Below the pieces are notes generated by a model. It had not been told where the DNA came from. It saw nothing but the letters and a program-made list of their open reading frames with translations, and ran no database searches. A DNA stretch of 64,000 nucleotides from Alphaproteobacteria bacterium (GTDB lineage: Bacteria > Pseudomonadota > Alphaproteobacteria > Acetobacterales > Acetobacteraceae): assembly GCA_020850755.1 (NCBI GenBank), contig JADZEB010000044.1:1-64000 (forward strand). The letters run 5' to 3'. Shown piece by piece: positions 33,491 to 42,758 of this stretch (position 1 is its first letter; every line of letters starts with the position of its first letter). A program made the position numbers and the translations under genes.

Positions 33491-34954
33491 TCACGCGCCC
33501 TTGCCGATGCGCGCGAAGGCCGCCAGCGCCCGCGCCCGCGCCCCGCCATGCTCGACGATCGGGGCGGGATAATCGCGCCCGAGCCGCAGCCCCGCTTCCG
33601 CCAGCACGAGCGGCGGCGCGGTCCAGGGCTTGTGGACCAGCCCGGCGGGCAGGCGCGCGAGCGCGGGCACGAAGCGGCGCACATAGGCCCCGTCGGGATC
33701 GAATTTCTCGCCCTGCAGGATCGGATTGAAGATGCGGAAATAGGGCGCGGCATCGGCGCCTGAGCCCGCCACCCACTGCCAGGAGGCGGCATTGCTGGCG
33801 AGATCGGCGTCAACCAGCGTGTCCCAGAACCAGGCCTCGCCCGCCTGCCAGGGGATCAGCAGGTGCTTGACCAGGAACGAGGCCACGATCATGCGTACGC
33901 GGTTGTGCATCCAGCCGGTGGTCCACAATTCGCGCATGCCGGCATCGACGATCGGATAGCCGGTGCGCCCGCGTTGCCAGGCGCGCAACGCCGCCTTGTC
34001 ATCGGCCCAGGGGAAGCGGGCGAATTCGACGCGCAGCGGCGCCTCGGGCATCTCGGGGCGGTGGACCAGCAGGTGCGCGGAGAATTCGCGCCACAGCAGT
34101 TCCTTCAGGAACACCTCGCCCGCGCGCTCGGCGCCGCTGCGCGCGATCGCCGCCTGTGCCGCGTGCCAGACCGCGCCGGGCGAGATCTCGCCGAAATGCA
34201 GATGCGGCGAAAGCCGCGATGTGCCGGCGCTGCCGGGCAGGTCGCGCGCGCGGTCGTAGGCGGCAAGCGCGCCGTCGAGGAATTCGGCAAGCCGCGCCGC
34301 CGCGCCCGCTTCGCCCGGCTGCCAGCTCACGCGCAGCCCGCCGGACCAGTCCGGCGCCGAGGGTTGCAGGCGCCACTCGGCCAGGACATCCGAGTGCGGC
34401 AGGCGATCGGCGGGCAGGGCCGGGATGCGCGCCGGTGCGGGCAGCGGCGCGGGCGGGGCGGGGGCGGCCATGCAGGCGCGCGCGAAGGGCATATAGACGC
34501 CGTAGCTGCCGCCCGACTGGGTGCGGATCGCCTCGGGCTCGTGCAGGAGGGCGCCCGGGAACAGGCGGAAGGCGACATTCCCCGTTGCCAGCTTCCGCCC
34601 GATCTCGGCGTCGCGCGCGGCGTGAAAGGGCTCGTAGAGGCGCGAGGCGAACAAGGCGGTGGCGCCGCTCTCGGCGACGAGGCGCGGCACCTCCACGCGC
34701 GCATCGCCGCGGCGCAGGATCAGCGGCGCGCCGCGGCCCGCGAGCGCGCGGCCAATGGCGGCGAGGCTCTCGTGCAGCCACCAGCGGCTCGCCCCGCCCA
34801 TCGCCCAGCGTCCCGGCGTGGCATCGTCGAGCACATAGACGGGCAGCACCGGCGCGCCGCTGGCGATGGCGGCGGCAAGCGCCCGGTGGTCGGCAAGGCG
34901 GAGATCCTGGCGGAACCACAGGATCACGGGGCGGGGCGAGGTGGGTGCGGTCAT
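33491..34954 (-). CDS. phrB: Deoxyribodipyrimidine photolyase (cryptochrome/photolyase family)
   Basis: A 487-residue class I photolyase. The N-terminal antenna domain starts PVILWFRQDLRLADHRAL. The C-terminal FAD domain has FLKELLWREFSAHLLVHRP, GRTGYPIVDAGMRELWTTG, WMHNRVRMIVASFLVKHLLI and SNAASWQWVAGSGADAAPYF, the last including the Trp of the electron chain. It repairs cyclobutane pyrimidine dimers in light. Start ATG 34954 opens MTAPTSPRPVILWF; the longer upstream frame is spacer. It is divergent from the fasciclin gene, with which it shares a spacer bearing a symmetrical inverted repeat. Confidence 0.95.
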   Translation of the reverse strand: MTAPTSPRPVILWFRQDLRLADHRALAAAIASGAPVLPVYVLDDATPGRWAMGGASRWWLHESLAAIGRALAGRGAPLILRRGDARVEVPRLVAESGATALFASRLYEPFHAARDAEIGRKLATGNVAFRLFPGALLHEPEAIRTQSGGSYGVYMPFARACMAAPAPPAPLPAPARIPALPADRLPHSDVLAEWRLQPSAPDWSGGLRVSWQPGEAGAAARLAEFLDGALAAYDRARDLPGSAGTSRLSPHLHFGEISPGAVWHAAQAAIARSGAERAGEVFLKELLWREFSAHLLVHRPEMPEAPLRVEFARFPWADDKAALRAWQRGRTGYPIVDAGMRELWTTGWMHNRVRMIVASFLVKHLLIPWQAGEAWFWDTLVDADLASNAASWQWVAGSGADAAPYFRIFNPILQGEKFDPDGAYVRRFVPALARLPAGLVHKPWTAPPLVLAEAGLRLGRDYPAPIVEHGGARARALAAFARIGKGA

Positions 34955-34967
34955 CGGGTGCGGCAGT

Positions 34968-35071
34968 TGCGACAAGGCTGTGGCAATCGCATATGGCGCG
35001 GTGTGATCATTGTGCAACCGCGCGGTGATCGCCATTGACGGCGGTTCATCGCGACGGCGAGCCTTGTCGCA
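34968..35071. promoter_or_regulatory. 12-bp inverted repeat placed symmetrically in a divergent spacer
   Basis: TGCGACAAGGCT (34968-34979) and AGCCTTGTCGCA (35060-35071) are exact reverse complements, 80 bp apart, lying 13 and 23 bases from the starts of the photolyase and fasciclin genes. Each copy therefore sits at the same place in each leader, which suggests one protein or antisense rule for both genes. Between them GCGGTGTGATCA and GCGGTGATCGCC form a partial direct repeat. Confidence 0.5.
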
Positions 35072-35094
35072 GCAGCACATTGTGGAGGAGAGCC

Positions 35095-35703
35095 ATGAAC
35101 TCGCTCGACACTTGCTTTGCGGTTGGCGCCCTGGGGCGGCGCGGAGTTCTTGCGGCCGCGCCGGCCCTTCTGGCCCTGCTCGCCGGCGGCTGCGGCGCGG
35201 ACATGAGCGGGGCGCAGCGCGCCGCCCAGCCTCCGCCCGACCTGGTGCGCGCGATCGGCTCCGATTCCGGCATGGACCGCTTCGCCGGCATGCTGGCGCG
35301 TGCCAACCTGCTCGACGGGCTGCGCGCGCCCGGCCCCTTCACCGTGTTCGGGCCAAGCAATGGCGCGATCAACTGGCTGCCGGGCGGCCTGCAGCAGGAC
35401 CTGCTCGGCCAGGGCGGCAGCTCGCCCGACATGGCGCGGCTGCAAGCCTTCCTGAACAACCACATCGTCGAGGGCAACTTCCCGCCCGACAGCTTCGCCG
35501 GCAAGGTCACCGAACTGCGCACGAGGAACGGCACCAATCTGCGCGTCGATGGCCGCACGCCCGGTCGGATCGCCGTGCAATCCACGGGCGGGCGCGGCCT
35601 TGGCGCCGGAGGGGTGAGCGCCATGCCCGACGGGCGGGTGGAGCAGGGCGTTGCCGCCTCCAACGGCTACCTCTACCGCGTCAGCTGGCCCTTGATGCCC
35701 TAG
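35095..35703 (+). CDS. Fasciclin domain lipoprotein candidate
   Basis: A 202-residue exported protein. The leader MNSLDTCFAVGALGRRGVLA then ALLALLAGGCGAD has a twin-arginine pair and a lipobox-like AGGC, so it may be Tat-exported and lipidated at Cys40. The rest is one fasciclin domain: MDRFAGMLARANLLDGLRAPGPFTVFGPSNGAI (H1 box-like) and LQAFLNNHIVEGNF (H2-like). Such proteins mediate adhesion or sit in light-stress regulons next to photolyases. GAGGAG precedes the ATG. The end overlaps the convergent pdeM gene by 23 bases. Confidence 0.88.
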   Translation: MNSLDTCFAVGALGRRGVLAAAPALLALLAGGCGADMSGAQRAAQPPPDLVRAIGSDSGMDRFAGMLARANLLDGLRAPGPFTVFGPSNGAINWLPGGLQQDLLGQGGSSPDMARLQAFLNNHIVEGNFPPDSFAGKVTELRTRNGTNLRVDGRTPGRIAVQSTGGRGLGAGGVSAMPDGRVEQGVAASNGYLYRVSWPLMP

Positions 35704-36424
35704 GCGCGCGCCGCGCCGGGGCCGGGTCCGCGCCGGTCTCGGCCGGGCTGCCAAGCTGGGCCAGCGCGAAACTGTAGAGCCGCGCCTCGCCCAGCAGGAA
35801 GGCGCGCGCATGGCGGCGGACGAACAGGCCGGCGATGGCCGGGTCTCGCACATCGAGCCCGCCGGTATAGGCGCCGAAGGCGGGCAGCATCAGCCGCCGC
35901 CCGTCGGTGACGAAACAGGGCCGCGCGATGCGCCTAGCCTCGGTGGCGATCGCCGCGCGCGGATGATGGTGCCCGCAGATCTCGCCTGCTGGCGCACCCG
36001 GCAGGGCCTCGTGGCGGAAGGTGAAGGGGGTGATGCGCAGCGCCTCGTGCGCCGCGCCGCCAAGACCCGCGGGCGGGGCGGGGTCGTGGTTGCCGAGCAC
36101 CCAGTGCCATTCGGTCGCGGCCACCAGGGCGGCGAGCTGCGCGCGCTCGGCGCGGGGCAGGCGGGCGGCGCCCTCGGCATCGTGGAAGGAATCGCCGAGC
36201 GCCACCACGCGTGCGGGGCGATGGCGGCGGATCAGGCGTGCGAGCCGGGCGATGGTCGCGGCCGAATCATAGGGCGGCAGCAGCCGCCCGCGCGCCGCCG
36301 CCGCCGAACCCTTCTCCAGATGCAGGTCCGCCACCGCCAGCAGGCCTTGCGCCGGCCAGAGCAGCACGCCCGAGGGATCAAGCATCAGCCGCTCCCCGCC
36401 CATGTGCAGCGGTGCCGCGCTCAT
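35681..36424 (-). CDS. pdeM: Ligase-associated DNA damage response endonuclease PdeM
   Basis: A 247-residue metallophosphoesterase. All motifs are present: VADLHLEKGS (D33, H35), VVALGDSFHD, WVLGNHDPAPP and GEICGHHHPRA, binding two metal ions. PdeM is a member of the ligase-associated repair set. It overlaps the helicase gene by an ATGA and the fasciclin gene end-to-end by 23 bp. Its role is inferred as DNA-end processing; activity of homologues is little studied. Confidence 0.92.
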   Translation of the reverse strand: MSAAPLHMGGERLMLDPSGVLLWPAQGLLAVADLHLEKGSAAAARGRLLPPYDSAATIARLARLIRRHRPARVVALGDSFHDAEGAARLPRAERAQLAALVAATEWHWVLGNHDPAPPAGLGGAAHEALRITPFTFRHEALPGAPAGEICGHHHPRAAIATEARRIARPCFVTDGRRLMLPAFGAYTGGLDVRDPAIAGLFVRRHARAFLLGEARLYSFALAQLGSPAETGADPAPARRAPRASRAS

Positions 36425-38991
36425 CTCCGCCGCCTGCCCGCTGGCGCGGGCGTGGATGCGGGTGTGGGTGCGGGTGCGGGCGCCAGTCCTTGCGCGGCGG
36501 CAAGCAGCGGCGGCAGGTCCGCCTCGGGCCCCGTGGCCTCGGCGATCAGGGCGGCGGCATCGGCCTCGGCTGCGGCGAGCAGCGCCTCCTCGGCGGCGCC
36601 GGCGGCCACCTGCTCGCGCCCGATCTCGATCAGCACCGGCACGGCAAGCGGGCTCACGCGCGAGAGCGCCATGTGCCGGATGCGCCCCTTGACGCGGGCG
36701 AGGAACGCCGCAAGCCGGCCGATATCGGTCAACCCCCGCGCCGCATCGGCGCGCGTGGCGCGCAGCAGCACATGGTCGGGCTCGTGCTTGCGCAAGACGT
36801 CGTAGATCAGGTCGGAATTCACCGTCACCTGGCGGCGCGATTTCTCGGCGCTGCCCGGATGGTGGCGCTCGATCAGCCCGGCGATCACCGCGACATTGCG
36901 AAAAGTGCGGCGCAGGAGCGAGCTTTCCGCCATCCACTCCTCAAGATCGTCGCCAAGAAGGTCCTCGCTGAACAGGGCGGCGATGTTGAAGGCGGGCCGC
37001 ACGCTCCAGATGCCGAGCACATAGTCGGAGGCGACGAAGCCGAGCGGGGCGTAGCCCGCGCGCTCCATCCGGCGCGTGAGCAGCATGCCGAGCGTCTGGT
37101 GCGCGTTGCGCCCCTCGAAGCAATAGGCGAGCAGATACCACCGCCCGCCGCGCGGGAATGTCTCCACCAGGAGGTCGCGCGGATTGGGCAGGCGCGAGCG
37201 GGCGCGTTGCAGGCGAAGCCATTCCTGCACCTCGCCCGGCAGGTCGGCGAAGCCCTGCGGCGCGGCCAGGATCGCGCGCACGCGGAGGGCCAGCTCGGTC
37301 GTCAGCGGCAGGCGCCCGCCGGCATAGACCGGCACCTTGGGCTCGGCCGAGGGGGGCGCGCGGCTCGCCTCGGCGAAGGTCTCGCGCAGCCGCTCGAAGC
37401 GCAGCATCTGGCCGGCGAACATGAAGGTGTCGCCGGGCACGAGGCCTTGCACGAAATACTCCTCGACCTCGCCCAGCACCGGCCCCATCGCACCCAGCCG
37501 CACCTTCAGCGTCGGCTCCTGCACGATCGTGCCGATATTGAGCCGGTGCTGGCGCGCGACGCGGGCATTGCGCACATGCACGAGGCCGGCGCTGTCCTGG
37601 AACAGCCGGCGATAGCGTTCATAGGCGGCGAGAGCGTAGCCGCCATCGGCGACGAAGCGCAGCGTGTCGTCGAAATCCTGGCGCGAGAGATCGGCGTAAG
37701 GAGCGGCGCGGCGCACCTCGGCGAACATCGCGTCGGGGTGGAAGGGCGCGGCCGAGGCCATGCCGAGCAGGTGCTGGGCGAGCACGTCGAGCCCGCCCGG
37801 GCGCGGCGCATCGCCATCGAGCGCGCCATCGGCGATCGCCCCGATCGCGGCGCGGCATTCCAGCACCTCGAAGCGGTTGGCCGGCACCAGCACGGCGCGC
37901 GAGGGCTCGTTCCAGCGATGGTTCGCCCGCCCGATGCGCTGCAGCAGGCGCGACGCGCCCTTGGGCGCGCCCACCTGGATGACGAGATCGACCCCGCCCC
38001 AGTCGATGCCGAGATCGAGCGAGGAGGTGGCCACCACCGCGCGCAGGCGGCCCTCGGCCATCGCCGCCTCGACCTTGCGCCGCTGCTCGACCGCGAGCGA
38101 GCCGTGATGCAGCGCGATCGGCAGGTTGGCCTCGTTCAGCCGCCACAAGGCCTGGAACATCAGCTCGGCCTGGGCGCGGGTGTTGACGAAGACGATGCTC
38201 GTGCGCGCGCCCGCGATCAGCGCGAAAACCTCCGGCGCGGCCATCAGCCCCATATGGCCCGACCAGGGCATGCGCCCGGCCGGGATCAGCACCGAGATGT
38301 CCGGCGCCGCACCCGCCGGCGCCTCGATCAGCGCCACATCGCCGCCATCGGCGCGACCCGTGGACGAGAGATAGGCGAGCAAGGGCGCGCGATGCGCGAC
38401 CGTGGCCGAGAGCCCCACCCGGCGCGAGGCGGGCGCAAGGCTCGCCAGCCGCGCCATGCAAAGCGCGAGCTGGTCGCCGCGCTTGGTGCCGGCAAGCGCG
38501 TGGATCTCATCGACGATGACGCAGGCAAGCCCGGCCAGCATCGCGCCTGCATCCGGCATCGACAGCATCACCGAAAGGCTCTCCGGCGTGGTCAGCAGGA
38601 TGTGCGGCGGGCGTTCGCGCTGGCGGCGGCGGCGGTCCTGCGGCGTGTCGCCGGTGCGCGTCTCGATGGCGATGGCAAGACCCATCTCTTCGACCGGGGC
38701 GCGCAGGTTGCGCGCGATGTCCACGGCGAGGGCCTTGAGCGGCGAGACATAGAGCGTGTGCAGGCGCGGGGCGGGATCGGCGGCCAGCGCCACGAGCGAG
38801 GGCAGGAAGCCCGCCAGCGTCTTGCCCGCACCGGTGGGCGCGACCAGCAGCGCCGAGCGCCCCGCCCGTGCCGCGGCCAGGAGGGCGAGCTGGTGCGGGA
38901 AGGGCCGCCAGCCGCGCGCGGCGAACCAGCCCGCGAAGGCGGGGGGCAGCGCGGCATCCGGCTCGGCGTCCTGCTTCGGCATCGACGGCAT
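36421..38991 (-). CDS. Ligase-associated DNA damage response DEXH helicase (Lhr-like)
   Basis: An 856-residue superfamily 2 helicase. Walker A APTGAGKT (51-58), TYVSPLKALA-like motif Ia (LYVSPLKALA), LLTTPESL, the DEIH box (161-164), SATV motif III and QRIGRANH (motif VI form) are visible. The long C-terminal part with VYAGGRLPLTTELALRVRAIL belongs to the Lhr winged-helix/core extension. Lhr-type helicases unwind DNA:RNA and DNA duplexes 3'-to-5'. The start is either M at 38991 or three residues later at 38982; neither has a clear ribosome site. It is divergent from the exonuclease with 64 bp between. Confidence 0.94.
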   Translation of the reverse strand: MPSMPKQDAEPDAALPPAFAGWFAARGWRPFPHQLALLAAARAGRSALLVAPTGAGKTLAGFLPSLVALAADPAPRLHTLYVSPLKALAVDIARNLRAPVEEMGLAIAIETRTGDTPQDRRRRQRERPPHILLTTPESLSVMLSMPDAGAMLAGLACVIVDEIHALAGTKRGDQLALCMARLASLAPASRRVGLSATVAHRAPLLAYLSSTGRADGGDVALIEAPAGAAPDISVLIPAGRMPWSGHMGLMAAPEVFALIAGARTSIVFVNTRAQAELMFQALWRLNEANLPIALHHGSLAVEQRRKVEAAMAEGRLRAVVATSSLDLGIDWGGVDLVIQVGAPKGASRLLQRIGRANHRWNEPSRAVLVPANRFEVLECRAAIGAIADGALDGDAPRPGGLDVLAQHLLGMASAAPFHPDAMFAEVRRAAPYADLSRQDFDDTLRFVADGGYALAAYERYRRLFQDSAGLVHVRNARVARQHRLNIGTIVQEPTLKVRLGAMGPVLGEVEEYFVQGLVPGDTFMFAGQMLRFERLRETFAEASRAPPSAEPKVPVYAGGRLPLTTELALRVRAILAAPQGFADLPGEVQEWLRLQRARSRLPNPRDLLVETFPRGGRWYLLAYCFEGRNAHQTLGMLLTRRMERAGYAPLGFVASDYVLGIWSVRPAFNIAALFSEDLLGDDLEEWMAESSLLRRTFRNVAVIAGLIERHHPGSAEKSRRQVTVNSDLIYDVLRKHEPDHVLLRATRADAARGLTDIGRLAAFLARVKGRIRHMALSRVSPLAVPVLIEIGREQVAAGAAEEALLAAAEADAAALIAEATGPEADLPPLLAAAQGLAPAPAPTPASTPAPAGRRRR

Positions 38992-39055
38992 GATCGGCGA
39001 ACATGGCCGCAGCCCTCGCGCCCCGCAAGCACGCCGTGGCATATCTTGCCCCGGC

Positions 39056-40147
39056 ATGACCCACGCGCGCATGACACCGCATCCGGAGACCTGGCTCCGC
39101 GTCACCCCGGCGGGGCTCTACTGCGTGCCGGGCGATTTCCATATCGACCCCGCGCGCGCGGTGGCGCGCGCCGTCATCACCCACGCCCATTCCGACCATG
39201 CCCGCCCCGGCCATGGCGCGGTGCTGGCCTCGGCCGAGACGCTGATGCTGATGCGCGCGCGCCTCGGCGCGGAGGGGGCCGGGCGCAGCCAGCGCGCGCT
39301 CGCCTGGCACGAGCCCTTGCAGGTGGGCGATGTGCGCCTGGCGCTGGTGCCATCGGGCCATGTGTTCGGCGCCGCGCAGATCGTGCTCGATCATGCCGGC
39401 AGCCGCGTCGTCGTCTCGGGCGACTACAAGCCGCGCGCCGATCCGACCTGCCTGCCGTTCGAGCCGGTGCCTTGCGACCTGTTCGTGACCGAGGCGACCT
39501 TCGCCCTGCCGGTATTCCGCCACCCGCCCGCGGCGGGCGAGATCGCGCGCCTGTTGGCAAGCCTGCGGCTCTTTCCCGATCGCACCCACCTGGTCGGCTG
39601 CTACGCGCTCGGCAAGTGCCAGCGGCTGATCGGGCTGTTGCGCCAGGCGGGCTATGACGCGCCGATCTACCTGCATGGCGCGCTTCTGCCGCTGACCGCG
39701 ATCTACGAGCAGGCGGGCGTGTTCATGGGCGCGATCCGCCCCGCCACCGCGGCCGACAAGGCGACGCTCAAGGGCGCGCTGGTGCTCGCGCCGCCGAGCG
39801 CGATCGAGGATCGCTGGGCACGGCGCCTGACCGATCCGGTGCTGGCCCTCGCCTCGGGCTGGATGCGGGTGCGCCAGCAGGCCAAGCGGCGCGGTGTCGA
39901 GCTGCCGCTGGTGATCTCGGATCATGCCGACTGGGACGAGCTGCTGGCCACGCCGGGGACGCTCGGCTGCGGCGAGGTGTGGGTCACGCATGGGCGCGAG
40001 GAGGCGCTGATCCACGCGCTCGGCTTGCGCGGGATACGCGGCCGCGCCCTGTCGCTGATCGGGCGGGCCGAGGAGGATGGCGGCGAGGCGGCGGAGACGA
40101 TGGCAGCGGGGGCGGCGACAGCGCCTTCCAAGGACCCGCCGCCATGA
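39056..40147 (+). CDS. Ligase-associated DNA exonuclease, metallo-beta-lactamase fold
   Basis: A 363-residue beta-lactamase/beta-CASP nuclease. The metal site ITHAHSDHARPGH supplies H43, H45, D47 and H48; VPSGHVFGAAQIVLDH and VVVSGDYKPRADPT follow the SNM1/CPSF order; VISDHADWDEL is the beta-CASP His. In this set the protein trims DNA ends before sealing. The alternative start is 39071 (MTPHPETW). Its stop overlaps the ligase start (ATGA), so the two are produced together. Confidence 0.93.
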   Translation: MTHARMTPHPETWLRVTPAGLYCVPGDFHIDPARAVARAVITHAHSDHARPGHGAVLASAETLMLMRARLGAEGAGRSQRALAWHEPLQVGDVRLALVPSGHVFGAAQIVLDHAGSRVVVSGDYKPRADPTCLPFEPVPCDLFVTEATFALPVFRHPPAAGEIARLLASLRLFPDRTHLVGCYALGKCQRLIGLLRQAGYDAPIYLHGALLPLTAIYEQAGVFMGAIRPATAADKATLKGALVLAPPSAIEDRWARRLTDPVLALASGWMRVRQQAKRRGVELPLVISDHADWDELLATPGTLGCGEVWVTHGREEALIHALGLRGIRGRALSLIGRAEEDGGEAAETMAAGAATAPSKDPPP

Positions 40148-41775
40148 GGGCCTTCGCCCTCCTGCTGGAACGGCTGTTGTTCGCGCCGGCGCGCGGGGCG
40201 AAGCTCGCCCTGCTCGAAGCCTGGTTCCGCGACCAGCCCGACCCCGAGCGCGGGCTCGGCCTCGCCGCCATCACCGGCGAGCTGGTGTTCCCGGCGGCCA
40301 AGGCCGGCATGGTGCGCGCACTTGCCGCCGAGCGCACCGACCCGACGCTGTTCGCGCTCTCCTATGATTTCGTGGGCGACCTGGCGGAAACCGTGGCGCT
40401 GATGTGGCCCGAGCCGCCGCCCGGCCGCACCCCGAACGCGCCCCCGCCCACGCTCGCCGCCGTGATCGCGGCGCTGGCCGGGACGCCGAAAGCGGCGCTG
40501 CCCGCGCTCCTGGCCGGCTGGCTCGACACGCTCGATGCCTCGGCGCGGCTCGCGCTGCTGAAGCTCGTCACCGGGGGATTGCGCGTCGGCGTCTCGGCGC
40601 GGCTGGCCAAGACCGCTCTCGCCGGCTGGTCGGGCGTGCCGCTCGATGCGATCGAGGAAGCCTGGCATGGCGAGCGCCCGCCCTATGCCGCGCTGTTCGC
40701 CTGGCTGGAGGGGCGCGGGCCGCGGCCCGATGCTGCCGGGGCGCCCCTGGTCCGTCCGCTGATGCTGGCCAACGCGCTGGAGGAGGGCGATCTCGCCACC
40801 CTCGATCCGGCGCGGTATCGCGCCGAGTGGAAGTGGGACGGCATCCGCGTGCAGCTTGTCGCCGGCCCCGGCGGGCGGGCGATCTATTCGCGCGGCGCCG
40901 AGGAGATCGGCGCTGCCTTCCCGGAAATGATCGCGGCGCTGGCCGGCATCGACGCCGTGCTCGATGGCGAATTGCTGGTGATGCGCGAGGGGCGCGTCGC
41001 CCCCTTCGCCGATCTGCAGCAGCGGTTGAACCGCAAGACCGTCTCGGCGCGGATGCTGCGCGACTTCCCGGTTGGCGTGCGCCTCTACGACATGCTGTTC
41101 GAGGGCGGGCAGGACCTGCGCGCGCTGCCCTTCGATGCGCGTCGCGCCCGGCTGGAAGACTGGTTCGCGCGCGCAAGCCCGCCGCGCATGGACCTCTCGC
41201 CGCTGATCCCCTTCGCGCGCTGGGAGGAGCTGGCCGCGCTGCGTGCCGCGGCGCGCAACGCGGCGATCGAGGGGCTGATGCTCAAGCGCGCCGACGCGCC
41301 CTACCTGTCCGGCCGGCCGAAGGGGCCGTGGTTCAAGTGGAAGCGCGATCCGCTGAAGATCGACGCCGTGCTGATGTATGCCGAGCGCGGCCACGGCAAG
41401 CGCTCGGGGCTTTATTCCGATTTCACCTTCGGCCTCTGGCGCGACAAGCCGGGCACGGGCACGGGCGGGAGCGTGGGCGAGCAGGAGCTCGTGCCCGTGG
41501 GCAAGGCCTATTTCGGCTTCACCGATGCCGAGCTTGCCTGGCTCGATCGCTGGATCAACGCCAACACCACCGAGCGCTTCGGCCCGGTGCGCGCTGTGGC
41601 GCCGCTTCTGGTGCTGGAGATCGCCTTCGATGGCGTGCAGCGCTCGGCGCGGCACCGCTCGGGCGTGGCGCTGCGTTTCCCGCGCATCGCGCGGCTGCGC
41701 ACCGACAAGCCGGCAGCCGAGGCCGACCGGCTCGAAACGCTCGAACGACTGGTCCCCGTTGCCTCGCCGGATTGA
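40144..41775 (+). CDS. ATP-dependent DNA ligase (cisplatin-type, ligase-associated set)
   Basis: A 543-residue ATP-dependent ligase. An N-terminal DNA-binding domain (1-200) is followed by the adenylation domain with the nucleotidyl lysine K230 in AEWKWDGIRVQLV; further VLDGELLVM (motif III), EGLMLKRADAPYLSGR (IV) and FKWKRDPLKIDAVLMYAERG (V). The C-terminal OB domain ends VLEIAFDGVQRSARHRSG. It seals nicks using ATP, unlike the essential NAD-dependent LigA. Coupled to the exonuclease by a 4-bp overlap. The set is not a Ku/LigD pathway; no Ku gene is near. Confidence 0.95.
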   Translation: MRAFALLLERLLFAPARGAKLALLEAWFRDQPDPERGLGLAAITGELVFPAAKAGMVRALAAERTDPTLFALSYDFVGDLAETVALMWPEPPPGRTPNAPPPTLAAVIAALAGTPKAALPALLAGWLDTLDASARLALLKLVTGGLRVGVSARLAKTALAGWSGVPLDAIEEAWHGERPPYAALFAWLEGRGPRPDAAGAPLVRPLMLANALEEGDLATLDPARYRAEWKWDGIRVQLVAGPGGRAIYSRGAEEIGAAFPEMIAALAGIDAVLDGELLVMREGRVAPFADLQQRLNRKTVSARMLRDFPVGVRLYDMLFEGGQDLRALPFDARRARLEDWFARASPPRMDLSPLIPFARWEELAALRAAARNAAIEGLMLKRADAPYLSGRPKGPWFKWKRDPLKIDAVLMYAERGHGKRSGLYSDFTFGLWRDKPGTGTGGSVGEQELVPVGKAYFGFTDAELAWLDRWINANTTERFGPVRAVAPLLVLEIAFDGVQRSARHRSGVALRFPRIARLRTDKPAAEADRLETLERLVPVASPD

Positions 41776-41868
41776 CCGATTCCGGGGCGCATGGTGTCAT
41801 CGTGCGCGGCACGCGCCTCCGCGGCGCCATCCGGTCATCATCGGTCATCACAGGCAAAGGAAACATCC

Positions 41869-42660
41869 ATGTCGGCCATTCCGAACTACGCCAAGGAGCG
41901 CCTGCGCAAGGGCGAACTCGCGCTCGGCTTCGGCGTCTCCTCGAGCCGGAGCGTGGCTATCGCCAAGATGGCGAAGGTGTCGGGCTTCGACTGGCTGTTC
42001 ATCGACATGGAGCATGCCGCCTTCGGCATGGACCAGGCGACGCAGATCTGCCTCGCCGCGCTCGATGCCGGCGTGACGCCGATCGTCCGCGCCTCGGGGC
42101 ACGACCATTTCCATGCCTCGCGCGTGCTGGACAATGGCGCGATGGGCGTGGTGGTGCCGCATGTCTCGACCGTCAAGGAAGCCAAGCGCGTCGTGACGCA
42201 GACCAAGTTCCCGCCGATCGGCCATCGCAGCGTGGGCGGGGCGGCGGCGCAGCTTTCCTACGCCAAGATGCCGGTGGGCGAACTGACCAAGACGTTGAAC
42301 GAGACGCTGCTCACCGTGGTGATGATCGAAAGCCCCGAAGGCGTGAAGAATTGCGAGCGCATCGCCGCGCTCAAGGGCGTCGATGTGCTGCTGATCGGCA
42401 CCAACGACATGTGCGCCGAGATGGGCATTCCCGGCCAGTTCGGCCACAAGCGCGTCGAGGATGCCTACCGCAAGGTGATCGCCGCCTGCCGCAAGCATGG
42501 CAAGTGGGCCGGTATGGGCGGCATCTACGACCAGGAGATCGCCTCGCGCTACATCAACATGGGCGCGCAGTTCCTGCTCTCGGGCAACGACACCAGCTTC
42601 ATCATGCAGGCCGGGTCCGCGCGGGCGAACTTCCTGCGCGGCCTGCAGAAGAAGAAGTAG
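41869..42660 (+). CDS. HpcH/HpaI aldolase family protein (copy 1)
   Basis: A 263-residue class II pyruvate aldolase fold. GFDWLFIDMEHAAFGMD, VGVTPIVRASGHDHFHASRV-like segment, NGAMGVVVPHVSTVKEAKR, VVMIESPEGVKN (metal Glu) and VDVLLIGTNDMCAEMGIPG are the family blocks. Members cleave 4-hydroxy-2-oxo acids to pyruvate plus an aldehyde using a divalent metal. It follows the ligase by 93 bases but belongs in function to the catabolic genes downstream. It is paralogous to the gene at 54708-55496, sharing the C-terminal 'AACRKHGK' segment. Confidence 0.9.
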   Translation: MSAIPNYAKERLRKGELALGFGVSSSRSVAIAKMAKVSGFDWLFIDMEHAAFGMDQATQICLAALDAGVTPIVRASGHDHFHASRVLDNGAMGVVVPHVSTVKEAKRVVTQTKFPPIGHRSVGGAAAQLSYAKMPVGELTKTLNETLLTVVMIESPEGVKNCERIAALKGVDVLLIGTNDMCAEMGIPGQFGHKRVEDAYRKVIAACRKHGKWAGMGGIYDQEIASRYINMGAQFLLSGNDTSFIMQAGSARANFLRGLQKKK

Positions 42661-42758
42661 CCCCCCGCCACGCGCCGCACAGGCGCGGCCGGATCGCGGC
42701 GGCCGTCCCGGCCCTCTCGGGGGCGGGGGCGGCCGCTCGTGTTCCGCGTGCGCCCCGC

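Noticed and set aside
36211-39657. An 1148-codon open frame on the plus strand
   Set aside because: It lies opposite the helicase gene, which has all SF2 motifs. The plus-strand product is Arg/His/Gln-rich with no domain.
35681-41775. A new repair or defence system
   Set aside because: The four-gene set is already recognised as ligase-associated DNA damage response genes, so it is listed as known although little studied.
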